DNA from: Methylovulum sp.
GTDB taxonomy: Bacteria; Pseudomonadota; Gammaproteobacteria; Methylococcales; Methylomonadaceae
Length of the DNA: 19,134 nucleotides
Assembly (NCBI GenBank): GCA_016919605.1
Contig: JACXTQ010000067.1
Location: forward strand, 1-19,134
Reading direction: 5' to 3'
Made by a program: the position numbers and the translations under genes. The notes beneath the pieces are model-generated. The model searched no databases. It was given only the letters and a program-made list of their open reading frames with translations, and was not told the origin of the DNA. Positions 1 to 7,784 of this stretch are shown here, piece by piece (position 1 is the stretch's first letter; every line of letters begins with the position of its first letter).

Positions 1-1
1 G

Positions 2-196
2 CATTTGCTGGCGGCGGCGGTCGCTGGCACGCCTTGGGCCTGTCCGGCGGTCATGGGGCGGCGGCTCAAGCCCATTGCGATGGATATAGTCCAGCCATTC
101 GGGCGAACCAAAAGGATAGGGGTTTTGCCGGCGGTCACTCACCCGTTGGTTGTTGGGTGATTCCCTAAGATTTTTTCTTAAATCAATGATGTTCAT
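2..196 (-). CDS. small arginine-rich protein of unknown function (partial, N-terminal part)
   Basis: I do not recognise this gene. It runs off the left edge, so only the first 65 codons are visible. The ATG start at 196 is supported by a full AGGAGG ribosome binding site at 208-213 and by a sigma-70-like promoter further upstream. The visible protein begins MNIIDLRKNLRE. It then has a run rich in Arg, Pro and Asp in which DRR or RRR occurs three times (SDRRQN, HDRRTGPRR, SDRRR), around a central FGSPEWLDYI segment that may be a short folded element. There is no signal peptide or membrane segment in this part. It is transcribed in the same direction as rimK, about 150 bases downstream of it, but has its own promoter. 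The translation signals are good, so it is very probably a real gene. Confidence 0.7.
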   Translation of the reverse strand, partial: MNIIDLRKNLRESPNNQRVSDRRQNPYPFGSPEWLDYIHRNGLEPPPHDRRTGPRRASDRRRQQM

Positions 197-207
197 AATT
201 ATTATTG

Positions 208-213
208 CCTCCT
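208..213 (-). promoter_or_regulatory. ribosome binding site of the small arginine-rich gene
   Basis: On the minus strand this reads AGGAGG, a perfect Shine-Dalgarno core. It lies 11 bases before the ATG at 196 and fixes the start of this otherwise unrecognised gene. Confidence 0.75.
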
Positions 214-250
214 GTCCTTGAAAATGCGGGCTTGATCAACCCGATGGGCA

Positions 251-279
251 ATGATAGGGGAGCTATTAATAAAATTCAA
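251..279 (-). promoter_or_regulatory. sigma-70-type promoter for the small arginine-rich gene
   Basis: On the minus strand a -35 box TTGAAT (274-279) and a -10 box TATCAT (251-256) are separated by 17 bases. Each matches four or five of six consensus positions at the preferred spacing. The predicted transcript starts near 244 and has a leader of about 48 bases. A small GGGTT/AAGCCC-type hairpin (231-245 region) lies before the ribosome binding site. This suggests the gene is not simply read through from rimK. Confidence 0.55.
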
Positions 280-345
280 CTATTGTCTATTAACAACATT
301 AGGAGTGATTGCCACCTGCGAATCCTGTCCGATAAGTTTACCCTC

Positions 346-1281
346 TTAACCTTTACCGCGTGTGCGTGTTCTGGTGGCGTTGGATTTGTCTTTGGAGATT
401 TCCAATGATTCAAACCGTTTTTCGATAAATTGGATAATCAGATCGGCAATGTCTTTGCCGCTGGCGGCTTCGATACCTTTAAGTCCGGGTGAAGAATTGA
501 CTTCCATGATGACCGGGCCATGATTGGAGCGGAGCATGTCCACACCACAGACATTCAAGCCCATGATTTTGGCGGCGCGGATGGCGGTGGAACGCTCTTC
601 CGGGGTCAGGCGCACCAGTGTGGCGGAACCGCCACGGTGCAGGTTGGAGCGGAATTCGCCATCGGCGCCTTGCCGTTTCATAGCGGCGACCACTTTATCG
701 CCGACCACAAAGCAGCGCAGGTCACTGCCACCGGCTTCCTTAATGAATTCTTGCACCATGATATTGGCCTTCAAGCCCATAAACGCCTGAATGACGCTTT
801 CGGCAGCGTTATGGGTTTCCGCCAATACCACACCAATGCCTTGGGTACCTTCCAGCAATTTAATGACCAAGGGCGCGCCGCCCACTTGTTCAATCAAATC
901 GGTAATATCATCGGGATTGTTGGCGAATCCGGTAACGGGCAAGCCTATGCCTTTTCTGGCCAGCAATTGTGTGGAACGCAATTTGTCACGGGAGCGGGAG
1001 ATGGCGACGGATTCGTTAAGTGGCAGGACATTCATCATTTCAAATTGCCTCAGCACCGCCGTGCCGTAAAATGTCACCGAGGCGCCAATGCGTGGGATGA
1101 CCGCATCAAAACCAATCAAGTCTTCACCACGGTAATGGATGGATGGATTGTGCGACGTGATATTCATATAACAACGCAAAACATCCAAAACCCTAACCTG
1201 ATGCCCACGGGCTTCAGCAGCTTCAACCAGTCGAGATGTCGAATACAGTTTGGGGTTACGCGATAAAATGGCAATTTTCAT
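346..1281 (-). CDS. rimK: RimK, ribosomal protein S6--L-glutamate ligase (ATP-grasp)
   Basis: RimK adds glutamate residues to the C-terminus of ribosomal protein S6, using ATP, in the cytoplasm. The 311-residue product can be aligned with E. coli RimK (300 residues) from memory over nearly its whole length. Shared blocks include MKIAILSR at the N-terminus, FDAVIPRIG, TFYGTA.LRQFEM, LNESVAI, RDKLR, GTQGIGVVLAET in the ATP-grasp lid, and the metal-binding VMEVN/PG block near residues 265-275. The C-terminus is extended by a basic tail ending TRTRTRGKG. The ATG at 1281 has only a weak GAGAAG-like site before it, but the family start MKIAILSR supports it. A promoter candidate lies about 55 bases upstream. 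The zinc protease often found with rimK is not beside it here. It is separated from the exopolysaccharide operon by a spacer of 314 bases and is probably transcribed independently. Confidence 0.96.
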   Translation of the reverse strand: MKIAILSRNPKLYSTSRLVEAAEARGHQVRVLDVLRCYMNITSHNPSIHYRGEDLIGFDAVIPRIGASVTFYGTAVLRQFEMMNVLPLNESVAISRSRDKLRSTQLLARKGIGLPVTGFANNPDDITDLIEQVGGAPLVIKLLEGTQGIGVVLAETHNAAESVIQAFMGLKANIMVQEFIKEAGGSDLRCFVVGDKVVAAMKRQGADGEFRSNLHRGGSATLVRLTPEERSTAIRAAKIMGLNVCGVDMLRSNHGPVIMEVNSSPGLKGIEAASGKDIADLIIQFIEKRFESLEISKDKSNATRTRTRGKG

Positions 1282-1340
1282 AACTTCTCAAGTGGGGGGA
1301 TAAAATGGCGCATATTCTGTCATGATTTAAGTTAACAAGC

Positions 1341-1368
1341 ATTAGAAATAACGCATAAACAAAGGCAA
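1341..1368 (-). promoter_or_regulatory. candidate sigma-70 promoter of rimK
   Basis: On the minus strand a TTGCCT -35 box (1363-1368) and a TCTAAT -10 box (1341-1346) are separated by 16 bases. This puts the transcript start near 1334 and gives a leader of about 50 bases. The boxes are reasonable but not perfect. Confidence 0.42.
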
Positions 1369-1399
1369 ACGCATATAAATTGACCTAAAAAAGATCTGC

Positions 1400-1545
1400 T
1401 ACCGGGGCTTGGCAAAGAACGCCTCGCAGGCCATGCTTGGTCGGCCTCGCCAACTTGAACCTGCTCAGGAGACCGTTTATGGCCGCTAGGGCGGAATCCG
1501 CCCGCTTTGGGCGGCTTCCCCTGAAGCCGCTTAATGGCCCGTTAA
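1400..1545. other. GC-rich structured intergenic element with competing hairpins
   Basis: This block is much richer in G and C than the A/T-rich sequence on both sides. It contains a perfect 8-base-pair hairpin (GCGGCTTC 1511-1518 with GAAGCCGC 1523-1530, loop CCCT). A 6-base-pair hairpin lies beside it (GGGCGG 1489-1494 with CCGCCC 1498-1503). The same CCGCCC can instead pair with GGGCGG at 1509-1514, which would break both. Short repeats of GCCTCGC and GCTTGG lie at 1407-1450. No coding frame is convincing. It could be a dispersed intergenic repeat, a remnant of a mobile element or a structured RNA. I cannot tell which from one copy. Confidence 0.5.
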
Positions 1546-1560
1546 ATAGCAGTGGATTTT

Positions 1561-1594
1561 AAAAAACTGGGAATCGGTGAGTATTCAGCGATCC
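1561..1594 (-). terminator. probable intrinsic terminator at the end of the exopolysaccharide operon
   Basis: Just after the stop codon of the amidotransferase gene, the minus strand has GGATCG (1589-1594) pairing with CGATTCC (1570-1576) through one bulged base. The loop is 12 bases, and a run of six T (1561-1566) follows a few bases later. The stem is short, so the terminator is probably modest, but the position fits the end of the operon. Confidence 0.45.
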
Positions 1595-1595
1595 T

Positions 1596-3488
1596 TTAAT
1601 TATTGGCGCGTAAAAACGCTTCAAACATCAATAGCGACCAGATAGGCGTGCTGTAATCACGGGAGCCGTTTTGATGCTGGTTGACAATGTCCTGCAATAC
1701 CGCCGGATTAAATAAGCCACATTCAGCCATGGTTTCGCCTAATAAAGCCTCACTCACCTTGTGTTTGAGCGGGCCTTTAAACCACGTGTTCAACGGTACG
1801 GCAAAACCCATTTTCGGGCGGTACAAAATATCGTCCGGCAAATAGTTTTCCAAGGCTTTCTTAAAAATATATTTGCCTTCGCGGCCTTTCAGTTTCAGCT
1901 CCGGCTGGATGCCCGCCAGCCATTCCACTAGTTTATGGTCAAGCAAGGGCACGCGTACTTCCAACGCGTGGGCCATACTGGCCCTATCCACCTTAGTCAA
2001 TATATCGCCGGGCAAATAGGTCTTAAGGTCCAAGTATTGGATTTGCGACAAGGGCTGGTCGGTGGGGGCGTTACGCAAATGCTCCCTGAACACATCAACG
2101 GCCTGATAGCCTTGCAAATCGCTTTTCAACTGGGCACTGAACAATTTTCCGCGCAATTCATTGGACAAAAAGGATACGCTGTGAAAATAACCTTCCACAG
2201 AATCACGGCCTATGGATTCCAATGTCGATTTGGCGCGGAACATTTTCGGTGCCCAGTCGGCTTTGGGATACAGGCGGCCTAAGGTGCTGAATACAGGCTT
2301 TCTGATGCTATCGGGCAACCAGGAGCGCATCTGCTCTTCATAAGTATGCCAACGGTGGCGGCGATAACCGGCCAAGTTTTCATCCCCGCCATCACCGGAC
2401 AAAACCACCGTCACTTGTTTTTTCGCCAATTCACAGACCCGATAAGTCGGCAGAGCCGAGCTGTCGGCATAAGGCTCATCATATAGCCCCGCCAATTGGT
2501 CAATTAGGCTAAAATCAGCCGGATCAACTTGCTCGACACGGTGTGTAGTGTGGTAGCGTTCGGCGATTTGCGCGGCAAATTTTGACTCGTTATAGGCGGG
2601 GTCGCCAAATGAAATAGAACAGGTATTGACCGGGTCGGGTGACAAACCCGCCATCATCGCGACCACGGCACTGGAATCGACCCCACCGGACAAAAACGCA
2701 CCTAACGGCACATCGGCGACCATGCGGATTTTGACCGCCTCACGAAACCGCTCAATCAGTTCGTTGCCGATGTCTTGCTCACTGCGGGGCGCACCACTGA
2801 CCGCGAATTTGACATCCCAATACTGGCGTGGCTGATAATGGGTTTGACCGTGTTTGATGGTCAGGCAAAACCCAGGCTCTAATTTATAGACATTTTTGTA
2901 AATGGTCTTGGGGTCAGGCACATAGCCAAAACCAAAATAAGCTTCGATAGCGGTCGGGTCCAGTTCTTTAGGCACATCAGGATGTTCTTTGAGGGCCTTC
3001 AGTTCAGAGGCAAAAATAAACTGGCCATTGGCAAGTTGCGCATAAAATAATGGCTTTACGCCCAAACGGTCACGCGCTAGAAACAAAGTTTGCTGAGGCC
3101 TGTCCCAAATTGCAAAGGCAAACATACCCCGAAAGCGCTCGACACAGGCCTCCCCCCAAGCTTGCCAGCCGTACAGGATCACTTCGGTGTCGCAATGGGT
3201 CTGGAAGCGGTAGCCTAAGGCTTCCAATTCCTTACGCAACTCCATAAAGTTGTAGATTTCACCGTTGAAGGTCAGTACAACATTGTTATCACGGCTCAGC
3301 ATCGGTTGTTGGCCACTGCTTAGGTCAATAATCGACAAGCGTCGATGCCCAAACCCCAAGCCCGCTTCGATATGGATGCCGCCTTCATTGGGGCCACGGT
3401 GAAATTGGCTCTCATTCATCCGCGAAAGCAGTTCACGGTTGATGTCACGCCTGGCTTGGACATCAAAAATCCCGACAATTCCGCACAT
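1596..3488 (-). CDS. XrtA/PEP-CTERM system amidotransferase (asparagine-synthase-like)
   Basis: This 630-residue glutamine-dependent amidotransferase is of the asparagine synthase (AsnB) type. The N-terminal glutaminase domain begins with the nucleophile Cys2 in MCGIVGIFD and continues with RGP near residue 31, FNGEIYN near 74-80 and D100/E102. The C-terminal synthetase domain has the ATP-pyrophosphatase loop SGGVDSS at 267-273 and the SGDGGDE block. Length and sequence fit the branch that accompanies exosortase A loci, where it is thought to amidate a sugar acid of the exopolysaccharide and not free aspartate. That substrate is inference. The ribosome binding site AGAAGGA lies inside the last codons of the upstream glycosyltransferase gene, only 4 bases separate the two genes, and translation is probably coupled. 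It is the last gene of the operon. The exosortase gene frequently found next to it is missing. Confidence 0.93.
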   Translation of the reverse strand: MCGIVGIFDVQARRDINRELLSRMNESQFHRGPNEGGIHIEAGLGFGHRRLSIIDLSSGQQPMLSRDNNVVLTFNGEIYNFMELRKELEALGYRFQTHCDTEVILYGWQAWGEACVERFRGMFAFAIWDRPQQTLFLARDRLGVKPLFYAQLANGQFIFASELKALKEHPDVPKELDPTAIEAYFGFGYVPDPKTIYKNVYKLEPGFCLTIKHGQTHYQPRQYWDVKFAVSGAPRSEQDIGNELIERFREAVKIRMVADVPLGAFLSGGVDSSAVVAMMAGLSPDPVNTCSISFGDPAYNESKFAAQIAERYHTTHRVEQVDPADFSLIDQLAGLYDEPYADSSALPTYRVCELAKKQVTVVLSGDGGDENLAGYRRHRWHTYEEQMRSWLPDSIRKPVFSTLGRLYPKADWAPKMFRAKSTLESIGRDSVEGYFHSVSFLSNELRGKLFSAQLKSDLQGYQAVDVFREHLRNAPTDQPLSQIQYLDLKTYLPGDILTKVDRASMAHALEVRVPLLDHKLVEWLAGIQPELKLKGREGKYIFKKALENYLPDDILYRPKMGFAVPLNTWFKGPLKHKVSEALLGETMAECGLFNPAVLQDIVNQHQNGSRDYSTPIWSLLMFEAFLRANN

Positions 3489-3492
3489 AGTG

Positions 3493-4635
3493 TTATTCCT
3501 TCTGAAAAAATGAATCGTAGACCGCTTGGTAGTTAGCCACCATCGCCGTTAAGGAGAAGTTGTGCTGCACCCGCTGATAACCTTGGCGGCCATGCTCACG
3601 CAACATGTCGCCATCATTAAGATAAGCCAAGATATGCCCCGCCATCGCTTCGGCATCTTGGGCCGGGGTCAACCGTCCGCTCACCCCGTCCAGCACCAAT
3701 TCGGGATTACCGCCCACCTGCGTGGCGATCACCGGCAAACTGCTGGCCATAGCTTCCAGGATGGTGTTGGAAATGCCTTCCGCTTGTGAGGGCAGCACAA
3801 AAATATCCAAACAACGGAGAATCTCGGCGACATCATTACGCGCCCCGGGCAACCAGGCTTGCGCCGACAATCCCGCCCGCTCCAGCAGGGCCAAGGCTTC
3901 TGCGCGTAGCGGCCCGTCACCGATGATGACCAGCCTTAAGCACTGGCTATCGGCGGCACGTTGGCAGGTTATGATAAAGGCTTTCACCAAGGTTATCTGG
4001 TCTTTAACGCCGTGCATCCGGCCTATCGTGCCGATCACCAGCCCATCATCGGCAAAGCCGGACGGGCAACCGCTTAAGGGCGGCTTGTCGCCGGTACGCG
4101 GATAAAAAATGCGCGTGTCAACGCCATTGATGATACGGGTTATTTTGCCAGGGGCGACATGGATCTTATCTAGCAAATAGCTTTCCAAATGCCGTGACAA
4201 GGGGATAAACCGATGGATAAAATGCTTTAACAGCCGCCGTAGCCATTGGTATTTGATGTTGGCGCCATCAGGATCAAACACATCCCAACCGTGTTCACCG
4301 TGGACACGGACAGGGACTCCGGCCAAAAACGCACAGGTTTGATATTCTATTGCCGCCAAATTGCGGGTATGCACAATAGTGGGCCGAAGCGTTTTCAGCA
4401 AACGGTACATGGCGGCAAATGAGCACCAATCTTGGCCACTTTGTTTATGCAGCTCATAAACGGCCACATCTGGGCGGCTTAGGCGTTGCTTAAAGTCGGT
4501 GCTATCGGTCAGGCAAATGATGGCATGGCGGTAAGCCTCAGGCGGCAGGGTGTTAATCAGGTTCACCAAGCCATTTTCCAAGCCACCCATCCCTAAACGG
4601 TAAATGACATGGGCAATTAGCGGCGGTTGCGGCAT
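3493..4635 (-). CDS. GT4-type glycosyltransferase of XrtA/PEP-CTERM exopolysaccharide loci (TIGR03088-like)
   Basis: This 380-residue cytoplasmic glycosyltransferase of the GT-B fold should add one sugar from a nucleotide donor to the growing lipid-linked repeat unit. The N-terminal half starts HVIYRLGMGGLENGLVNL, the glycine-rich acceptor-side motif typical of this subfamily, and has HGEHGWD near 112-118. The C-terminal half carries IGRMHGVKDQ (204-213), IGDGPLR (238-244) and the donor-binding EX7E signature with E286 and E294 in EGISNTILE. The whole pattern matches the glycosyltransferase called Stp2 in exosortase A loci. The start ATG is preceded by GGGAG at a good distance. It lies 3 bases after the stop of the preceding glycosyltransferase gene. 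The actual sugar and linkage cannot be read from sequence. Confidence 0.93.
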   Translation of the reverse strand: MPQPPLIAHVIYRLGMGGLENGLVNLINTLPPEAYRHAIICLTDSTDFKQRLSRPDVAVYELHKQSGQDWCSFAAMYRLLKTLRPTIVHTRNLAAIEYQTCAFLAGVPVRVHGEHGWDVFDPDGANIKYQWLRRLLKHFIHRFIPLSRHLESYLLDKIHVAPGKITRIINGVDTRIFYPRTGDKPPLSGCPSGFADDGLVIGTIGRMHGVKDQITLVKAFIITCQRAADSQCLRLVIIGDGPLRAEALALLERAGLSAQAWLPGARNDVAEILRCLDIFVLPSQAEGISNTILEAMASSLPVIATQVGGNPELVLDGVSGRLTPAQDAEAMAGHILAYLNDGDMLREHGRQGYQRVQHNFSLTAMVANYQAVYDSFFQKE

Positions 4636-4638
4636 TAT

Positions 4639-5826
4639 TTACTCCCGTAACAAGGCGGCCAGTTGGTGGATGTTTTGCTGCCAACTGAAATGACTGACCA
4701 CAAACTCACGATTGCAGGGTGCTGGTATAGCCGAATTTTGCAAAAGTCCGCCCAACTGGTCAATCATCTGCTGTGCGTCATCACTGACACAGACCGAACA
4801 CTCCGAACGATAAGGGATGCCCTCCATCGCCGCCGTGGTGGCGACCACCACTTTAGCCATCGCCATCGCTTCCAGCACTTTATTTTGGATACCACGGGCA
4901 ATACGCAACGGAGCCACCGCCAAACGGGCGTAAGCCAAATAAGGCCTGACATCATCGACCCGTCCGGTCACGGTGATCGCCGGATTGCTGGCAAGTTCCA
5001 GCACCGCTTTAGTAGGTTTACTACCGACAATATAAAAGCGCAGCCACGGATAGCGTCCTTGTAACAAGGGAAAAACCTGGGTGGCAAACCACACCACCGC
5101 ATCAACATTGGCCCAGTAATCCATCGCGCCGGTAAATACCAACACATCCTGTGCGGGCGCATAGGGTGAGACATAAACGTGATCGGGGGAAAAATAATCG
5201 GTATCGACACCGTTGTTGACAAAGCCCACCTTAGCGCTGGCTTCAGGGGCAAGCGTCTTAAACAACGCCGCCTCCTGTTCGGAGACAAACAGGCTGGTTT
5301 TCGCCAAGCCCGCTAGTTTCCGTTCATAGGCCAGCAAATACTGGGCTTCACGCTGATAAATCCAGCGGGCGATGCCAGTTTTTTTATCGGCATACTGCCG
5401 CCATTTGTCAGAATCAATATCGACAAAATCGACCACCAACTCTACCTTATGTTCAGGGCGGATAAACTGCGCCATGACCGAGGAAAAAATCAGCACCTTA
5501 GTGATGGCTTGGCTGTTAATGGTGGCATCCACCCATGCTTGCAGGGCGGCATTTTTATAATAGGGCAAACTTAAGGCTTCACCCGTCAGCAAGCCTTGCA
5601 AGCTTTTGATTTTGGCAGGCAACGGCTTTAAGTCTTGATAACAGGTGGCGGCACACAATGCGTCAACGTCTTGGGTATATCGCCAGTCATGGGGATCATC
5701 AATAAACGTCCCTAAATACACGTTAAATTCAGCCGCCAAATATTTCAGGAAATGGTAAGAACGGATTTTGTCGCCTTTATTGGGCGGGTACGGGATACGG
5801 TGCGCCAAAAACAACAGATTGTCCAT
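4639..5826 (-). CDS. glycosyltransferase of XrtA/PEP-CTERM exopolysaccharide loci (TIGR03087-like)
   Basis: This 395-residue GT-B-fold glycosyltransferase is the likely partner of the next gene in building the repeat unit. The N-terminus LLFLAHRIPYPPNKGDKIRSYHFLKYL (about 4-30) is characteristic of the exosortase-associated Stp1 branch. The middle has VVDFVDIDSDKWRQYA (131-146), and the C-terminal half has FTGAMDYWANVDAV (231-244), GRVDDVRPYL (288-297) and a donor-binding segment RGIQNKVLEAMAM (311-323). There is no signal peptide or membrane span. The start ATG follows the FemAB-like gene stop by 4 bases, with a TAGGG ribosome binding site overlapping that stop. The donor sugar is unknown. 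Confidence 0.93.
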   Translation of the reverse strand: MDNLLFLAHRIPYPPNKGDKIRSYHFLKYLAAEFNVYLGTFIDDPHDWRYTQDVDALCAATCYQDLKPLPAKIKSLQGLLTGEALSLPYYKNAALQAWVDATINSQAITKVLIFSSVMAQFIRPEHKVELVVDFVDIDSDKWRQYADKKTGIARWIYQREAQYLLAYERKLAGLAKTSLFVSEQEAALFKTLAPEASAKVGFVNNGVDTDYFSPDHVYVSPYAPAQDVLVFTGAMDYWANVDAVVWFATQVFPLLQGRYPWLRFYIVGSKPTKAVLELASNPAITVTGRVDDVRPYLAYARLAVAPLRIARGIQNKVLEAMAMAKVVVATTAAMEGIPYRSECSVCVSDDAQQMIDQLGGLLQNSAIPAPCNREFVVSHFSWQQNIHQLAALLRE

Positions 5827-5830
5827 TGCC

Positions 5831-6868
5831 CTACCCTAAGTCTTTCGATAACCACGGGCCTATCAGCTGGCTGACGGGTAAGGGCAAACGCTTCCACGCG
5901 GCAATAAAGAGCTGGTATTTAGGGTTGAGCGGATTAATGTCCGGCAGTTCGGTGGCTTTCACCAAATAAAACTCATAAAACAGCGGCTCTGGCGTAAAGC
6001 CCCAATTTTTTTTAAAACTATACGAACCCGTGCCAATTTTGCTGCGCCCGTAGTCAAAAATCCGCACGCCCTTGGCAACCGCCCGGCGCATCACTTCCCA
6101 GTACATAAAGTCATTGCCTTTCAAGTCCCGCGCCAAGTCGGTGCCGCCACCATAATACGGCAACACTTCATCACGGAAATAAAAATTCATGACACTGGCA
6201 ATCAGCTTGCCGTTATGTTCGACGCTTAACACCTCGCATTGCTCGCCAAACACTTCTTTTAGGGTTTGGAAATATTTTTTTGAGAACACCGGCGTGCCCA
6301 AATTCCTGACACTTTCCGAATAGGCCAGATGCAGGCGCTCAACACCGCTGTCTATTGTGCTGGTAAGACCGGCTTCTATGCCTTTTCTGACCATCGCCCG
6401 TTGTTTTCTGGGGATCGCCAGCATGTTTTTTTCAACATCCGGCTCCATTTGCTTGCGGAAGGTCACATATAAGTCCTTATAAGGCCAATCAGGGTGCTTA
6501 CGTTCCTGCTGGCGCATCTCCAAGGCATCGACACCGAGTTGCCGGGCCAAACGGCAGGCTTCATTGTCAAGCACATCATAACTGATGTTATTATGGGCGA
6601 GGATGCCGCCGTAGACACAAAAGGCCGTGGATACCAAGCTATTGCCAAACAACAGGCTATTGACATGCACCAAGGGCAATATGGCGGTGATGTCGCCATC
6701 ACTTTCCAGATAAAGGAAATAAGTCTTATGCCCAAAAGACTTCTCGATAACGGTTTGCCAACCTGACAAATGGAAAAAAGTGGCTTGGGCATGGTTGTTG
6801 ACAAAACTGTCCCAACGCCCATAATCCTTCGCCTCCAAGATTTTTATCATAGAACTCGCCTTTTTCAT
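5831..6868 (-). CDS. FemAB-like GNAT acyltransferase of XrtA/PEP-CTERM loci (TIGR03019-like)
   Basis: This 345-residue protein has the double GNAT-like architecture of FemAB proteins, which in other bacteria transfer amino acids from aminoacyl-tRNA to peptidoglycan precursors. Recognisable blocks are WDSFV near 19-23, TFFHLSGWQ at 30-38, ILPLVHV near 63-69, and the C-terminal run LPYYGGG, FDYGRSKIGTGSYSFKKNWGF and PEPLFYEFY around residues 238-303, typical of the branch found with exosortase A. The substrate in these loci is not established. Transfer of an amino acid or other acyl group to the exopolysaccharide is a possible role (inference). The start ATG overlaps the stop of the deacetylase gene by four bases (ATGA), so translation is coupled. 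A second in-frame ATG at codon 7 is a less likely start. Confidence 0.92.
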   Translation of the reverse strand: MKKASSMIKILEAKDYGRWDSFVNNHAQATFFHLSGWQTVIEKSFGHKTYFLYLESDGDITAILPLVHVNSLLFGNSLVSTAFCVYGGILAHNNISYDVLDNEACRLARQLGVDALEMRQQERKHPDWPYKDLYVTFRKQMEPDVEKNMLAIPRKQRAMVRKGIEAGLTSTIDSGVERLHLAYSESVRNLGTPVFSKKYFQTLKEVFGEQCEVLSVEHNGKLIASVMNFYFRDEVLPYYGGGTDLARDLKGNDFMYWEVMRRAVAKGVRIFDYGRSKIGTGSYSFKKNWGFTPEPLFYEFYLVKATELPDINPLNPKYQLFIAAWKRLPLPVSQLIGPWLSKDLG

Positions 6869-7698
6869 AAAAACACCTTAGCCATAGTATCCCATTCAAA
6901 ATCAGCCAAAAGCCGCCCGATGCGGCTTTCCATGCGTTGGAGATTGAGGTAATGGCGGGTGCGGGTTTTTAAATTCAAACCAACTTGGCGCGGTTGTTCA
7001 GGGTCAATTTCCCACGGATGGAAATAAAAGATACCGGATTGCCGCTCCGAGCCGTTGACACGCTGGAACGCCCATTTGGAGAGCGCGTAAGGGTAAAACC
7101 TGAAAAAACCACCGCCGCCACAGGGCAGATTTTTTTGCCCCAAACGCAAGGTGGTGATGGGGATTTCCTTAAATTCAGGGTGCTGTGGTAATGGCGCGTA
7201 CATGAAACGTGGCGCATCGGGCATTCCGTACAAGTCATGCTTGACCGGATAGATGCTGGAACTGTAGCGAAAACCTTCTGCTTGCAACACGTCCAAGGCC
7301 CACAAATTACTGGCGTTGATCGAATAACTGGCAGCCCGGTAGCCGTTGACCGCCACGCCTCCGACATCTTCCAGCAAGTGCTTGGTTTTGGCGACATCTG
7401 CACGGAATTGGTCTGGAGTTTGTTCAGTGACGCGAATATGCTCATAGCCGTGGCAAGCCAGCTCATGGCCTTCGGCGACAATGCGCCTGACCACATCAGG
7501 GTAACGCTCGGCCACCCAGCCTAAAGTAAAAAAAGTGGCCTTGACACCGTGTCCGGCAAATATATCAAGCACCCGGTGGGTGTTTTTCGCCACCCGATGC
7601 GGCAAGCTATCCCATTGGGCTTTGTCGATATAAGGCTCAAAAGCGGACACCTGGAAATAGTCTTCCACATCGACCGTCATAGCGTTTTTAATAGTCAC
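6865..7698 (-). CDS. XrtA system polysaccharide deacetylase (CE4 family with DUF3473-type end)
   Basis: This 277-residue deacetylase of carbohydrate esterase family 4 is expected to remove N-acetyl groups from hexosamine residues of the exopolysaccharide or its lipid-linked precursor. The metal-binding and catalytic motifs are visible: TVDVEDYF (8-15, including D10 and D13), TFFTLGW (55-61), HELACHGYEH (78-87, with H83 and H87), GYRAASYSI near 119-127 and FHPWEIDP near 223-230. The end of the protein fits the extended family of exosortase loci. There is no export signal, as is usual for this subfamily. The start is a GTG at 7698. The only nearby ATG, at 7680, would begin directly at the catalytic motif MTVDVED, so the GTG with family-like MTIKNAMTVD is preferred, though its ribosome binding site is weak. 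The gene overlaps the next one by four bases. A spacer of 86 bases separates it from the ATPase gene. Confidence 0.94.
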   Translation of the reverse strand: MTIKNAMTVDVEDYFQVSAFEPYIDKAQWDSLPHRVAKNTHRVLDIFAGHGVKATFFTLGWVAERYPDVVRRIVAEGHELACHGYEHIRVTEQTPDQFRADVAKTKHLLEDVGGVAVNGYRAASYSINASNLWALDVLQAEGFRYSSSIYPVKHDLYGMPDAPRFMYAPLPQHPEFKEIPITTLRLGQKNLPCGGGGFFRFYPYALSKWAFQRVNGSERQSGIFYFHPWEIDPEQPRQVGLNLKTRTRHYLNLQRMESRIGRLLADFEWDTMAKVFL

Positions 7699-7784
7699 GA
7701 TAGTACCGTTACAGTTTAAATAAATAGAATATGGTAAAACCTTAGCACGGACGATTGTTAAAAAATCGCCCGTCCATTCAAGCG
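7699..7784 (-). other. 86-base intergenic spacer within the operon
   Basis: Apart from the region before the barrel gene, this is the longest gap in the operon. It holds an imperfect inverted repeat (GGAC-GATT 7749-7756 with AATC-GTCC, a four-base bulge, 7765-7777) without a T-run behind it, and otherwise A/T-rich sequence. No clear promoter is visible. A processing site or weak internal promoter is possible but not supported. Confidence 0.3.

Noticed and set aside
520..1266. Plus-strand open frame of 248 codons antisense to rimK
   Set aside because: rimK is unmistakable on the minus strand. The antisense frame is long only because of the codon usage of rimK, and its product has no known motif.
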